Shown one piece after another: positions 8,993-18,679 of a DNA stretch of 36,275 nucleotides (positions within the stretch are counted from its first letter, which is position 1; each line of letters begins with the position of its first letter). The stretch spans positions 1 to 36,275 of the forward strand of contig CANJJU010000011.1 of the NCBI GenBank assembly GCA_947474815.1, given 5' to 3'. Position numbers and translations under genes: made by a program. The notes under the pieces are model-generated. The model was not told the DNA's origin, did not search any database, and worked only from the letters and a program-made list of their open reading frames with translations. The DNA is from Chitinophagaceae bacterium (GTDB taxonomy: Bacteria; Bacteroidota; Bacteroidia; Chitinophagales; Chitinophagaceae).

Positions 8993-9302
8993 AAAGATTG
9001 TTTGTATAAGTGTTTAAGTTGTATTCTTTAGAAAACTGAGCAATGGAAGATTGATCAATATTTTTCTCTGTGCTATTATTATATGATAAATTTGTAAATA
9101 GTATTGCATTCATTATTATCAAACAAACTGACACTGCTATCAATAATACTGGCTTAACCTGCCAAGTATTTTCTGTTTCTTCTCTATTTGAAATTGCTGC
9201 CCATATTCTCGTTTTAAAAAAAGGAGACAAAGTAGCAGACTGGATTCCCTCTATGCTATTTAAAGCATCTTCTACCCTTTTATTAATTTGTTCTTGTGAC
9301 AT
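8976..9302 (-). CDS. Putative single-TM anti-sigma factor
   Basis: Immediately downstream of ECF sigma gene (10-bp gap), overlaps next gene; cytoplasmic N-terminus, one TM (VKPVLLIAVSVCLIIMNAILFTNL). Confidence 0.65.
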   Translation of the reverse strand: MSQEQINKRVEDALNSIEGIQSATLSPFFKTRIWAAISNREETENTWQVKPVLLIAVSVCLIIMNAILFTNLSYNNSTEKNIDQSSIAQFSKEYNLNTYTNNLYDIEQ

Positions 9303-9312
9303 TTAATATTAT

Positions 9313-9906
9313 TTATTTTGAATATTGTTTTTCCAAAACCTGGCGCAAATTACTTTTTGCTCTTTGAATAAGCCCTTCTATACTCTTTATATTTTTTTTC
9401 ATAATCGCACTAACTTCTTGATAACTCAGCCCTTCCACTTTTATTAAAACAAAAGCAATTTTCTGATTGCTAGGCAGTGTTTGCAATGCCTTAAAAAGAA
9501 CTGCGGCACTTTCTTTATTGTCTAATGCGATTCCAGGGTGATAAAAATCTACAACCTCCTGCTCGTTATTCTCTAGCCCAACCAAATTTTTAAAATAACT
9601 GATGGCCTTTTTGGCTTTCTTTTTTCTTTCCCATTCCAACGCTTTCGTTAATGCAATTCTATAGATCCAGGTAGAAAGTTTTGCATCCCCTCTAAATTCC
9701 TTGACACTTTTAAAAACCTGCACAAATACCTCCTGAGTTAAATCCTCCGCATCCTGTATATGCTGAACAATACTGATAGCAGTATTAAATACATGATCCT
9801 GGTATTCTACCACCAATTGAGCAAAAGCTTCCTGATCTGCCTTTTTAAGTAGTTCAATAAAATCGGTATTTTCAGGCAAAAAAGGATGTTTATTGTTTAG
9901 ATGCAT
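9313..9906 (-). CDS. RNA polymerase ECF-subfamily sigma factor
   Basis: DAEDLTQEVFVQVFKSVKEFRGDAKLSTWIYRIALTKALEWERKKK (region 2) and LPSNQKIAFVLIKVEGLSYQEVSAIMKKNIKSIEGLIQRAKSNLRQVL (region 4). Confidence 0.96.
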   Translation of the reverse strand: MHLNNKHPFLPENTDFIELLKKADQEAFAQLVVEYQDHVFNTAISIVQHIQDAEDLTQEVFVQVFKSVKEFRGDAKLSTWIYRIALTKALEWERKKKAKKAISYFKNLVGLENNEQEVVDFYHPGIALDNKESAAVLFKALQTLPSNQKIAFVLIKVEGLSYQEVSAIMKKNIKSIEGLIQRAKSNLRQVLEKQYSK

Positions 9907-10030
9907 TTGTATAAGGTAACCTTCGCAGAAAAAACGAAAAAGATAGATATAATTCTCAAATTAGTGGAAATTGGGCTTAAAAATACCCTTAAAATTTTGC
10001 AAAACCTTCTTTAGTATAGGTAGATAGCAG

Positions 10031-11986
10031 CTATGCCCTCACCCGCGGAGTGATCTCCTTATTGGATATCCAAATAAAACCTGCCTTTGTTTGCAACTCT
10101 TTAATAGCGCCTTTAATCAACAAGTCTTTTAAGATTATATCAGCTTCCTCCTCATTGGTATTGGTGAGGAATTTAAACTCCTTTTTAGTCAGACTTGGAT
10201 ATTTATTAAAAACTTCTATAGGAGAAAGTTTTAAATCTCGCTTTACAATGGAGGGGTTTAATTTAAAAATCATTTGCTCAAATGTTTCATAAGATTGCGC
10301 TCCAATTAAATAATCTTTAATTTCATTATTCACCTTGAAAATAAAGGTGGGCAATAAATTTATTCTCATCTCTTTGGTCAATTGTAAATCTTGATTAAAA
10401 AGAAGCAACGCATTTTTATTTAGATCTCTTAAAAGTCTAGCTGCATCTAAGCCAACGTCATATGCTGCTTTTTTCAGCACATCAAATCGGGCAATATTAT
10501 TTCCTTCTAAGAAAATAAGTTCGTTCATTCTGCGGAGTAACAAAATAGCCTTATCAATATCCTGCATCTGTGCAGCCTTAAATGCGACTGATGGTGAATA
10601 AGAGGATGCTAATGCATCATTCGTCCACACAGAACCATCAATAGGCATTCCGGATTTAGAAGATTCCATTTCCCAATGATCCGCTACATCGCTGGGAGAT
10701 TTGATTCCCCCTCTATTATAATTATTCCAAGAAGGAAGCAGTCCTGCCATCACATATTTAAAATCAATGGTATTGCCATAGGTAGAACGAAGTTTTCTCA
10801 ACTGTGGCTGAATAGTCCAACAGGTAGAACAAATGGGGTCTGTAAAATATATAATTTCAATATCTTTCTTTTCTAATGGAGGTGCTTTTTCAACAAGCGA
10901 CATTTTGATTAATGGCAATTCAATATAATCTTCATCAATTGCTATAGGATTAAGAAAATCATGTTTTAGTTTTCTCCCAAGTTCAAGATGCTCCGTTACT
11001 GCGGAAGATCTTTTATTATAAAATTTATTAAAAGCGATATCTAAATTATTGTCTGCCTGATCCAAACAAACATCCAATAATGCTGCATCATACAAGGCGT
11101 TCGTAACCCCCGCGCTGGTAAAAGGAACTGCCAAATGAGCGGCATCCCCAATTAAGATAATATTCTCAGAATGAAAACTAGGAAGCGTATCAAAATCTTT
11201 CGTGTTCCATAAATATGAATTATTAAAATCGGTGGCACTCAGCAATTCATTTACAACAGGAGGAAAAGATGCCAAAGTTTTTTTTGTAAAAGACTCAAAT
11301 TCGACTGCATGATCTAATGGCTGATCAACCAATGCAACGTCAAACTGATTAAACCATATAATTTCGGTATCAGAAAATGGCATAAAGCCAAGTGAAATTC
11401 CATTATGAGCACTTTGAAATTTCGTAAATACTCCTTTATACTTTTTGCACAATTCAGGATGATGTGCAATCCCTAAAATTTCTTTTACTTCTATTTTTGT
11501 GAAATTAGTTTCACCAAATAACAATTGTCTTACTCTAGAATTCGAACCGTCTGACCCCACAAACATATCACCATACTCTATATCCCCATTTTCAAAAACA
11601 GCAGCAGTCGCTTTCCCATTTTCATAAATAAAGTGAGAAAACACTCTCCTAAATCTCATGTTCTCCTCGCCTAATACATTCATCAATGACATCACGAGGT
11701 CTACTCTTTTCATACATTGCCAAGGCTCCATCTTCACATATTTCACTTCTCTGTCATCGGGACGTTTTAAAATAAAAGTATTAATCAAGTCGCCTGGAAC
11801 CTTCAGCGATTCATTGTCGAGAATTTTAGAAAGAATTTCCATCCCATCTCCATGCAACATGAACGCATTTCCCATAGTGGGCGTACTATCGCATCTTTCA
11901 TTGATAACGACCTCATGGCCTTTTCGCTTCATGATAATACTGAATGCGAGTCCTGCAATACCGCCACCAAGTATTACAATTTTCAT
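10031..11986 (-). CDS. Fusion: N-terminal FAD-dependent monooxygenase + DsbA/FrnE (SpxH-like) thioredoxin-fold domain + C-terminal winged-helix-like tail
   Basis: MKIVILGGGIAGLAFSIIMKRKGHEVVINER (Rossmann), IILIGDAAHLAVPFTSAGVTNALYDA (FAD motif); then IEIIYFTDPICSTCWTIQPQLRKLRSTYG...MAGLLPSWNNY (DsbA-like CSTC). Confidence 0.9.
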   Translation of the reverse strand: MKIVILGGGIAGLAFSIIMKRKGHEVVINERCDSTPTMGNAFMLHGDGMEILSKILDNESLKVPGDLINTFILKRPDDREVKYVKMEPWQCMKRVDLVMSLMNVLGEENMRFRRVFSHFIYENGKATAAVFENGDIEYGDMFVGSDGSNSRVRQLLFGETNFTKIEVKEILGIAHHPELCKKYKGVFTKFQSAHNGISLGFMPFSDTEIIWFNQFDVALVDQPLDHAVEFESFTKKTLASFPPVVNELLSATDFNNSYLWNTKDFDTLPSFHSENIILIGDAAHLAVPFTSAGVTNALYDAALLDVCLDQADNNLDIAFNKFYNKRSSAVTEHLELGRKLKHDFLNPIAIDEDYIELPLIKMSLVEKAPPLEKKDIEIIYFTDPICSTCWTIQPQLRKLRSTYGNTIDFKYVMAGLLPSWNNYNRGGIKSPSDVADHWEMESSKSGMPIDGSVWTNDALASSYSPSVAFKAAQMQDIDKAILLLRRMNELIFLEGNNIARFDVLKKAAYDVGLDAARLLRDLNKNALLLFNQDLQLTKEMRINLLPTFIFKVNNEIKDYLIGAQSYETFEQMIFKLNPSIVKRDLKLSPIEVFNKYPSLTKKEFKFLTNTNEEEADIILKDLLIKGAIKELQTKAGFIWISNKEITPRVRA

Positions 11987-13152
11987 CGATTGGAAATTGA
12001 TTGATTGATTCTTTTAAACGCCTCTTTCAAAATATCTTCAGAGGTCGCAAAACTAAACCGAATATGCCCTTCTGCTCCTGGGCCAAACCATTCCTTAAGA
12101 CCGGGAACGACGGCCACTTTTGCCTCCTGCAATAATAATTGATGCATCTCTTTACTAGTCATTCCAGTATGGTCGATATTCGCAAATGCTACATAACATC
12201 CATCGGGTGCTATACAAGAGAATCCTTTTATTTGATTAATAGATTGTACACATAGATCACGCATGTTTTGCAAATGCGATAAGAATTGTTTAAGCCATTG
12301 GTCGCATTGATCTAAAGCGGCAGTAGCTGCTACTTGTGAAATCACATTTGCTCCATGAATGGTTGATTGATGAAGTGATGCTTGAAACAATTGGTTAAAA
12401 AAAGCATTATTGGTGGTAGCTACTATTCCCATTCTCAATCCTGCCAATCCGTATGATTTACTAAAGCCTGTTACAATCACTGTTCTATCACTAATCGTTT
12501 TATTGATAGACGCCATACTCACATATTCAAAAGGAGCAAAAACAATGTCACTCCAAATTTCATCTGATAAAATAATGAGATTATGCTTTTCTGCAATGGC
12601 AGCAAGCTGTTCTAATTCAGCCTTGGTAAATACTTTACCTGTAGGATTAAGCGGATTGCATAAGCAGATTAATTTTGTTTTATTGGTAACCAGTTCTTCC
12701 ATTGAATTAAAATCTACCACATCAGTGCCAGCCGGTATGGCAAAAGATACGGCTGTAGCTCCTACTGTTTCAATAGAATAACGAAATAAAAAATCAACCG
12801 GATCAAAAATAATGGCTTCGTCACCAGGCTGCAAGAATGTTTTGCAAGTAAGATAAATACCAAAGGCAGCACTATCCACTGGTAGTATATTTTCAGGATT
12901 GATTTCCAAGTTTCTTTTTCTACTGAAAAAAGAAGCCATGCTTTCCTTAAAAAAAGGCAAGCCCTCTGCCGGACCATAATTAAAATACCTTTTTTCAGCA
13001 TACCGATTGATTGCCTCATAAATTTCTGTAGCACAAGGGAAATCAAGATCTGCGGCAGTCAAAGGTATAACGTCCTTTGGCAATGCTGCCCACCTTAAAT
13101 TGTAAGCCCTTTCTAAAAGGGTATTTTTATCGATATTGGTTGAATTAAACAA
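11983..13152 (-). CDS. PLP-dependent fold-type I aminotransferase / PatB-MalY-like
   Basis: ICLCNPLNPTGKVFTKAELEQLAAIAEKHNLIILSDEIWSDIVF...VIVTGFSKSYGLAGLRMG; overlaps downstream gene by 4 bp. Confidence 0.92.
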   Translation of the reverse strand: MFNSTNIDKNTLLERAYNLRWAALPKDVIPLTAADLDFPCATEIYEAINRYAEKRYFNYGPAEGLPFFKESMASFFSRKRNLEINPENILPVDSAAFGIYLTCKTFLQPGDEAIIFDPVDFLFRYSIETVGATAVSFAIPAGTDVVDFNSMEELVTNKTKLICLCNPLNPTGKVFTKAELEQLAAIAEKHNLIILSDEIWSDIVFAPFEYVSMASINKTISDRTVIVTGFSKSYGLAGLRMGIVATTNNAFFNQLFQASLHQSTIHGANVISQVAATAALDQCDQWLKQFLSHLQNMRDLCVQSINQIKGFSCIAPDGCYVAFANIDHTGMTSKEMHQLLLQEAKVAVVPGLKEWFGPGAEGHIRFSFATSEDILKEAFKRINQSISNR

Positions 13153-13378
13153 AGAGGTATGTTTTAAATATGCATAGTTATCAAATTAACTTAAATAATT
13201 GAACTTGAGGGCGTTGTTTTACAAGTAAATAAGTGATTATACGTATATGCTTCCCTTCATAGCATCAAATTGTTATTCAATAAATGAAAGCTTTTCTGAG
13301 TTTGTCGCTCCAATACATTAATATTCATCGAATTAATGCATCCCTTGAATATATCAACCTATCTTTACGATTTAATTA

Positions 13379-14065
13379 ATGAATATGGATGTTAAAATTC
13401 ATCCCACTTGGAAAGCTGTACTTAAGGATCAATTCAACAAAACTTATTTTCAGCAAATAGTTACTTTTTTAAAAACAGAGAAGGCTCAGGGAAAAGTAAT
13501 TTATCCTCCTGGCCCACTCATTTTTAATGCTTTCAATACTACTCCATTCGATAAAATTTCTGTAGTAATCATTGGACAAGATCCCTATCACGGACTAGGT
13601 CAAGCGCATGGCCTTAGTTTTTCTGTTCCAACAGGAATTAAACCTCCCCCATCATTGATGAATATTTTTAAGGAATTAGAAAAAGACATAGGCATTAAAA
13701 TGCCTGAAAAATATGGCAACCTAACTAAATGGGCAGAACAAGGGGTATTGCTATTAAATGCAGCCCTAACCGTTAGAGCAGGAGAACCATTTAGTCATGC
13801 TAAGTATGGCTGGACAGAATTTACGGATACCGTCATCACAAGATTATCAGATAAAAAAGAAGGAATTATTTTTCTTCTTTGGGGAAAATTTGCACAAGAA
13901 AAACAAGACCTAATTGACGAAACAAAACATATTGTTTTAAAAGCAGCTCATCCGTCTCCCTTCTCTGCTGATAAAGGCTTTTTTGGTTGCAAGCATTTTT
14001 CAAAGGCAAATGAAATTTTAATTAAAAGTGGGAGAAATCCTATTGATTGGAAATTGATTTCTTAA
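13379..14065 (+). CDS. ung: Uracil-DNA glycosylase family 1
   Basis: VVIIGQDPYHGLGQAHGLSFSVPTGIKPPPSLMNIFKEL...WAEQGVLLLNAALTVRAGEPFSHAKYGW...AAHPSPFSA. Confidence 0.98.
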   Translation: MNMDVKIHPTWKAVLKDQFNKTYFQQIVTFLKTEKAQGKVIYPPGPLIFNAFNTTPFDKISVVIIGQDPYHGLGQAHGLSFSVPTGIKPPPSLMNIFKELEKDIGIKMPEKYGNLTKWAEQGVLLLNAALTVRAGEPFSHAKYGWTEFTDTVITRLSDKKEGIIFLLWGKFAQEKQDLIDETKHIVLKAAHPSPFSADKGFFGCKHFSKANEILIKSGRNPIDWKLIS

Positions 14066-14105
14066 AATAAAGTTGATACTAATTATTAAATTCATTCGCA
14101 CATAC

Positions 14106-14837
14106 ATGAAGCTAATCAAAAACATATTTGCACGCATTTGGGCTATTTGGGGCCTCCTTAGTTTTCTTGCTACTTTCTTAATCATTTTTCTTCCTTCAAT
14201 GTGTTGCTATCTTTTCAAAGATGAAAAAATGGGACAAGCTTATTTTATTGGGGTATCAAAAATCTGGATGAGGAGTTGGCTTTTTTTAATTGGCTGTCCG
14301 CTTAAGATCAATGGTAGAGAGTATTTTGTTAAAGGCAACAATTACATAGTCGTATTCAATCACAATACATTTTTAGACGTTCCCTTATCTTCTCCCTTTG
14401 TACCTGGCCCTAACAAAACCATTGCAAAAGCTTCTTTTGCAGCTATCCCAATCTTTGGACAATTCTATAAAAGAGGAGCTGTATTAGTAGATAGGAAAAA
14501 TGAAAAAAGCAGAACAAAAAGTTATGAAACGATGAAGATGGTGCTTAAAACAGGAATACATATGTGCATTTACCCAGAAGGAACACGTAATAGATCAAAT
14601 GAATTATTAAAGCCGTTTTACGATGGGGCGTTCAAGTTATCCATTGACAGTAAAAAAGAAATCATTCCTTGTATTATAAAGGGAACAAAAGAAGCAATGC
14701 CTATTCATAAATCCTTGTATTTATTGCCTACAAAACTTTCAATGCAATTCCTACCTCCTATTGCTTCAGAAAACATATCAGCAAAAGAATTAAATAAAAA
14801 AGTGTTTGATATAATGTGGGGAGCGCTTAAAAATTAG
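14106..14837 (+). CDS. plsC: 1-acyl-sn-glycerol-3-phosphate acyltransferase (PlsC-like); ORF extends upstream to 14073
   Basis: VVFNHNTFLDVP (NHxxxxD), MCIYPEGTRNRS; start at MKLIKNIFAR more plausible than the first ORF codon. Confidence 0.92.
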   Translation: MKLIKNIFARIWAIWGLLSFLATFLIIFLPSMCCYLFKDEKMGQAYFIGVSKIWMRSWLFLIGCPLKINGREYFVKGNNYIVVFNHNTFLDVPLSSPFVPGPNKTIAKASFAAIPIFGQFYKRGAVLVDRKNEKSRTKSYETMKMVLKTGIHMCIYPEGTRNRSNELLKPFYDGAFKLSIDSKKEIIPCIIKGTKEAMPIHKSLYLLPTKLSMQFLPPIASENISAKELNKKVFDIMWGALKN

Positions 14838-14855
14838 AGCAGTTATTCTTTTGCG

Positions 14856-17609
14856 TTATAGATCATAAAAATAACGAGTTCTATTCACTTTAATATCCCT
14901 CAACATACTAGATTTAGGACTAATGTTAATGGTAAAGAACTTGTATCTACCTACAGGAGACAATACGATAGACATTTGCCAACAATGTAAATCTCTTGAA
15001 AGATTCATTGAAAGCATGCCTATTTCTTTTAATGAAAAATTGTAAGAGCCATTCAACCCTACTTTCCATTTGGGTGTCATATTAATAGACCCTGTAAAAT
15101 TAATATCCTGATTGAACTGAGTGTTAAATTTTCCGGTGGTAGTATTGAAAGTGGTTTTACTAAATCGCAGCGAATAAGATAAGTTTACATTCCATGGAAT
15201 TGAAAAATCTACAATATCACTTGGATTGTTTTGCATGTCTTGCATATCCTGTTGATTGGGATTCAAGCCACTATTGGCATTCTTTTTAAAAGACGTGCTG
15301 CCTTTCTTGGATTTATCTCCCCCAGCGAAACTACTTTGCAATGAAATGCCTCCGCTCTTTAAATTACCCAGCGATATCGGTTTGTTTGTCCAGATAAGCT
15401 GATTGATTCGCCTGCCTTGATCATTTGTAATGTATGGATCAAAAATTGCATTGGCCGTGATATTAATTTTATCAAACAAATTACTTCTTGCAGACAAAGA
15501 AAAAGTACTCAGCTTAAAAGAATCAGCTAAAAAATTATACGCGCCATTTAGACTAAGTCCATCTAATAAAGAAACTTTTTTAAGCGAGGCCTCACTTGTA
15601 TCTTTTTTATTCCGCACTTTCATCTGCAACACATTATCAATACCAAAATTCAAACCTCCAAATCTTCCTTCAGAAAAGGAACCAAAAATACTTCGTTCAA
15701 AATAATTATACTTGGCGGTATTCCCCAGTGCATCTATTTGAGTTGTATAGAAATTGCGCGCATTCATATTGGGTTTATAATTAGCCGAAATAGAGGGCCT
15801 GATTTCATGTCTAATGGCCTGCACTTTGCTTTTTTTATTAAAAGAGAAGGATCCAAATATCCTTGAACTGACCCCTACTCCAAAACTCATCTCCCTTGCT
15901 GTATAAATGCCCTTATCTACAACAGTATCTAATTTATTGTTAACGGGATCCCACGTTCTGATGAATTTTTCTTGATACCATTTTTCCTGATAACTAACTG
16001 AAGGGGCTATCTGCAAAGGACCTAGTGAGGGAAGCGAAAGTGATATGGGTATACTGTGACTGGCACCCCATTTAAAATTGTCATTTAATTGCGATCCTAC
16101 ATTAGCCGCCGTATCATAAAAGGAGGAAGCACTTCGAGCTGTTGTATTCAATGCCACTCCAAGATTTTCATACCACTTATATTCCCCTACCTTTTCTTTT
16201 TTTCTGAAAGGATATAGCGTATTTACATTAAAGGCTATATCAGGTAAATTTAAATTAACCAATCGCTGAATGGTATTTTGATTGTGATTGGCGCTGATGG
16301 ATAAATTAAATGGTTTGTCCTTCCATACTTTGGCATAGGTAATGGATGAATTAAGCTGATTCGTAAAATTTCTCACTGGACTATTGGGAACCAACGAATT
16401 AAATTTACTGCTACCTGCATTTACGTTTGCGCTAAAACTCACACCTGGCCTTGCTTTAGAATCTGCACTATGAGACCATCTTATATTAAATGTTTTAGAA
16501 GAAGAATAGTCTGGATCACCTTTAAAGCCATTCTTAAATCGCTGCAAATCGAGCGAGAAGTTGCCTTGATATCTATATTTCTTAAAGTATCGTGGAGACA
16601 AATTTACGGACCAGCCACCATAAGAATAAATTGTTCCTCTAGTAACGAGATCCCAATTATCATTTAATATTTTATAATAACCAATCCCTTCCATAGCCAA
16701 CCCTAATTGGTCATTGGCTGTAAAGCTGGGGGCGATCACACCCGAATGTCTGCCTTGTGTTAATGGATAAATTCCAAAAGGAAGTACAATTGGTAGAGGA
16801 ACGCCTTCTATTTCTGGATGAACAGGCCCTGTAAAAGCAACCTTCTTATTGATGAATTTTATTTTGTTACTTACAAATGCAAAATGCGGAGTGTCTAAAT
16901 TACAAGTTGTAAATCTTCCTTGCTTCGCAAAAAACACCTCTGCATTTATTTTCTTTATCTTCTCTCCATACACAAACATTTCGCCTTGCTGGGTATAGGT
17001 TCCTTTTGTTAGCCCCTTGCCAGTCTTCATATTAAATCTAATGGTATCACTGATAGATTTAAAATCCGCTTGTTTAAATGTAGGAAATGCCACAACTTTT
17101 CCTACAGTATCTTTTAGAAGATAGGCTGATACAAGATTCGTATTTTGATCAAACTCTATATTAGGAGCGCTAAGATCATTGTCTAGATAAGTTACATTCG
17201 ATTGCTTGCCATACAGCAACAGTTTTTTCCCTGGAATGTCAAAAACCATCGAATCATCTGCGTGATGTATCACAGGTGCCGATAAGGTATCTTTAGACGT
17301 TTTAAAATTCAATGTGTCAATCGAAGGAAACATTGTCGTATCCCCTAGCTTTATTTTATTAAAACTGTCGGCAAGCGTATTGACTGATAGCTGCCTAATT
17401 GATTCCCTTTTTTCAATAGCCTTGTTGTCTAGTTGTAGTGTCCGCTGGGGGATTGTATCACTCGTTAATGTTTTGTAAAAATAAACAGTGACGCCATTAT
17501 AAGCGCTAGAATAGGATGCTACAAATGCAAATATCACAAGCACAGAGAACCATGATAATGTGAATTTTGCCTTACCTTTGTTTAGATAGTTCATAGCGTT
17601 GAGTCGCAA
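14856..17609 (-). CDS. lptD: LptD-like LPS assembly outer-membrane protein
   Basis: OstA-like N-terminal region (MFVYGEKIKKINAEVFFAKQGRFTTCNLDTPHFAFVSNKIKFINKK...VPLPIVLPFGIYPLTQGRHSGVIAPSF) followed by long beta-barrel. Confidence 0.88.
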   Translation of the reverse strand: MRLNAMNYLNKGKAKFTLSWFSVLVIFAFVASYSSAYNGVTVYFYKTLTSDTIPQRTLQLDNKAIEKRESIRQLSVNTLADSFNKIKLGDTTMFPSIDTLNFKTSKDTLSAPVIHHADDSMVFDIPGKKLLLYGKQSNVTYLDNDLSAPNIEFDQNTNLVSAYLLKDTVGKVVAFPTFKQADFKSISDTIRFNMKTGKGLTKGTYTQQGEMFVYGEKIKKINAEVFFAKQGRFTTCNLDTPHFAFVSNKIKFINKKVAFTGPVHPEIEGVPLPIVLPFGIYPLTQGRHSGVIAPSFTANDQLGLAMEGIGYYKILNDNWDLVTRGTIYSYGGWSVNLSPRYFKKYRYQGNFSLDLQRFKNGFKGDPDYSSSKTFNIRWSHSADSKARPGVSFSANVNAGSSKFNSLVPNSPVRNFTNQLNSSITYAKVWKDKPFNLSISANHNQNTIQRLVNLNLPDIAFNVNTLYPFRKKEKVGEYKWYENLGVALNTTARSASSFYDTAANVGSQLNDNFKWGASHSIPISLSLPSLGPLQIAPSVSYQEKWYQEKFIRTWDPVNNKLDTVVDKGIYTAREMSFGVGVSSRIFGSFSFNKKSKVQAIRHEIRPSISANYKPNMNARNFYTTQIDALGNTAKYNYFERSIFGSFSEGRFGGLNFGIDNVLQMKVRNKKDTSEASLKKVSLLDGLSLNGAYNFLADSFKLSTFSLSARSNLFDKINITANAIFDPYITNDQGRRINQLIWTNKPISLGNLKSGGISLQSSFAGGDKSKKGSTSFKKNANSGLNPNQQDMQDMQNNPSDIVDFSIPWNVNLSYSLRFSKTTFNTTTGKFNTQFNQDINFTGSINMTPKWKVGLNGSYNFSLKEIGMLSMNLSRDLHCWQMSIVLSPVGRYKFFTINISPKSSMLRDIKVNRTRYFYDL

Positions 17610-17636
17610 AAATAACTATATTAACATAATGTATAT

Positions 17637-18656
17637 GTGAATAATTACACAAATACATTGTCCAATCATAAAACCCAATATAAAATGCCAAAGTCTATTT
17701 TTATATTCTTACCTGTCTTTGCATCTTTTGTATTCTTCTCTAATCCCTCCTTTGCACAACAACCCAAGAAATTAAGGACCATTGTTGTGGATGCTGGGCA
17801 TGGAGGATCAGACTTTGGAGCGGTAGGTCAATATGAACATTCTCTCCGGTCTAATGAAAAAGATATAACCTTGGCTATTTCAATGAAATTAGTAGCTGAG
17901 TTAAAGAAGCAACTGCCAGAAATCAAAACTGTTCCTACTCGCACAACTGATATCTATCAAAACGTAAATGACAAGGCGCGAATTGCGAATGAATTTAAAG
18001 GAGATCTGTTTATTTGTATTCACGCAGATTCTGGCCCATTAAAAATGGGTCGCAGACAAACAGGTACAAGAATGGTTACTCGACACAAAATAACTTATAA
18101 AGGAAAAGGTAGAAAGAAGAAGAAAATTTCAACCCCCTATAGCGTTGAAGAACCTGTATATGAATATTATAAATTACCGCTTACAAGAAACGGAACAAGT
18201 GTTTGGATATTCGCTGCACATAAAACAAGTGATAAATTAAAAGCAATCATTAACGAGGAAGGTCAAAATGAAGGCGATTACCAAATTGAATCAGGAGCCG
18301 ATACGACCTCCAATGCGCTTGATTACAATAGCCCAGAAGGAAGAGCCATTGCGCAAGTATATGCTAAGAGGTATCAAGAAAAAAGTGACCGACTTGCCTC
18401 TATTGTAAACGAAGAAATTGAAAAAACCGGACGCCCTGCATTGGGTGTCAATCAGCGTCAGATGGGGATTAAAGTATTACAGGCAACCAATATGCCCGCC
18501 ATACTAGTTGAAACAGGATTCATTAACAACCCAGAAGATGAAGAATATCTAAATAGCGAAAAAGGCCAACAAGAAATTGCAGAAGCCATCACAAGTGCTG
18601 TACTCCGCTACAAAAGTCAAATTGAAAACAATACCAATATCATAACAACAAAATAA
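17637..18656 (+). CDS. N-acetylmuramoyl-L-alanine amidase (start may be 17682)
   Basis: RTIVVDAGHGGSDFGAVGQ...ADSGPLKMGRRQTGTRM...MPAILVETGFINNPEDEEYLNSEKGQQEIAEAI (Amidase_3). Confidence 0.93.
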   Translation: MNNYTNTLSNHKTQYKMPKSIFIFLPVFASFVFFSNPSFAQQPKKLRTIVVDAGHGGSDFGAVGQYEHSLRSNEKDITLAISMKLVAELKKQLPEIKTVPTRTTDIYQNVNDKARIANEFKGDLFICIHADSGPLKMGRRQTGTRMVTRHKITYKGKGRKKKKISTPYSVEEPVYEYYKLPLTRNGTSVWIFAAHKTSDKLKAIINEEGQNEGDYQIESGADTTSNALDYNSPEGRAIAQVYAKRYQEKSDRLASIVNEEIEKTGRPALGVNQRQMGIKVLQATNMPAILVETGFINNPEDEEYLNSEKGQQEIAEAITSAVLRYKSQIENNTNIITTK

Positions 18657-18679
18657 TCAACTTAAAACTTTTCTATAAA

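Noticed and set aside
2306-9906. One continuous operon from the sigma factor through ACR3
   Set aside because: A strong minus-strand terminator at 3435-3477 separates ACR3 from the upstream genes.
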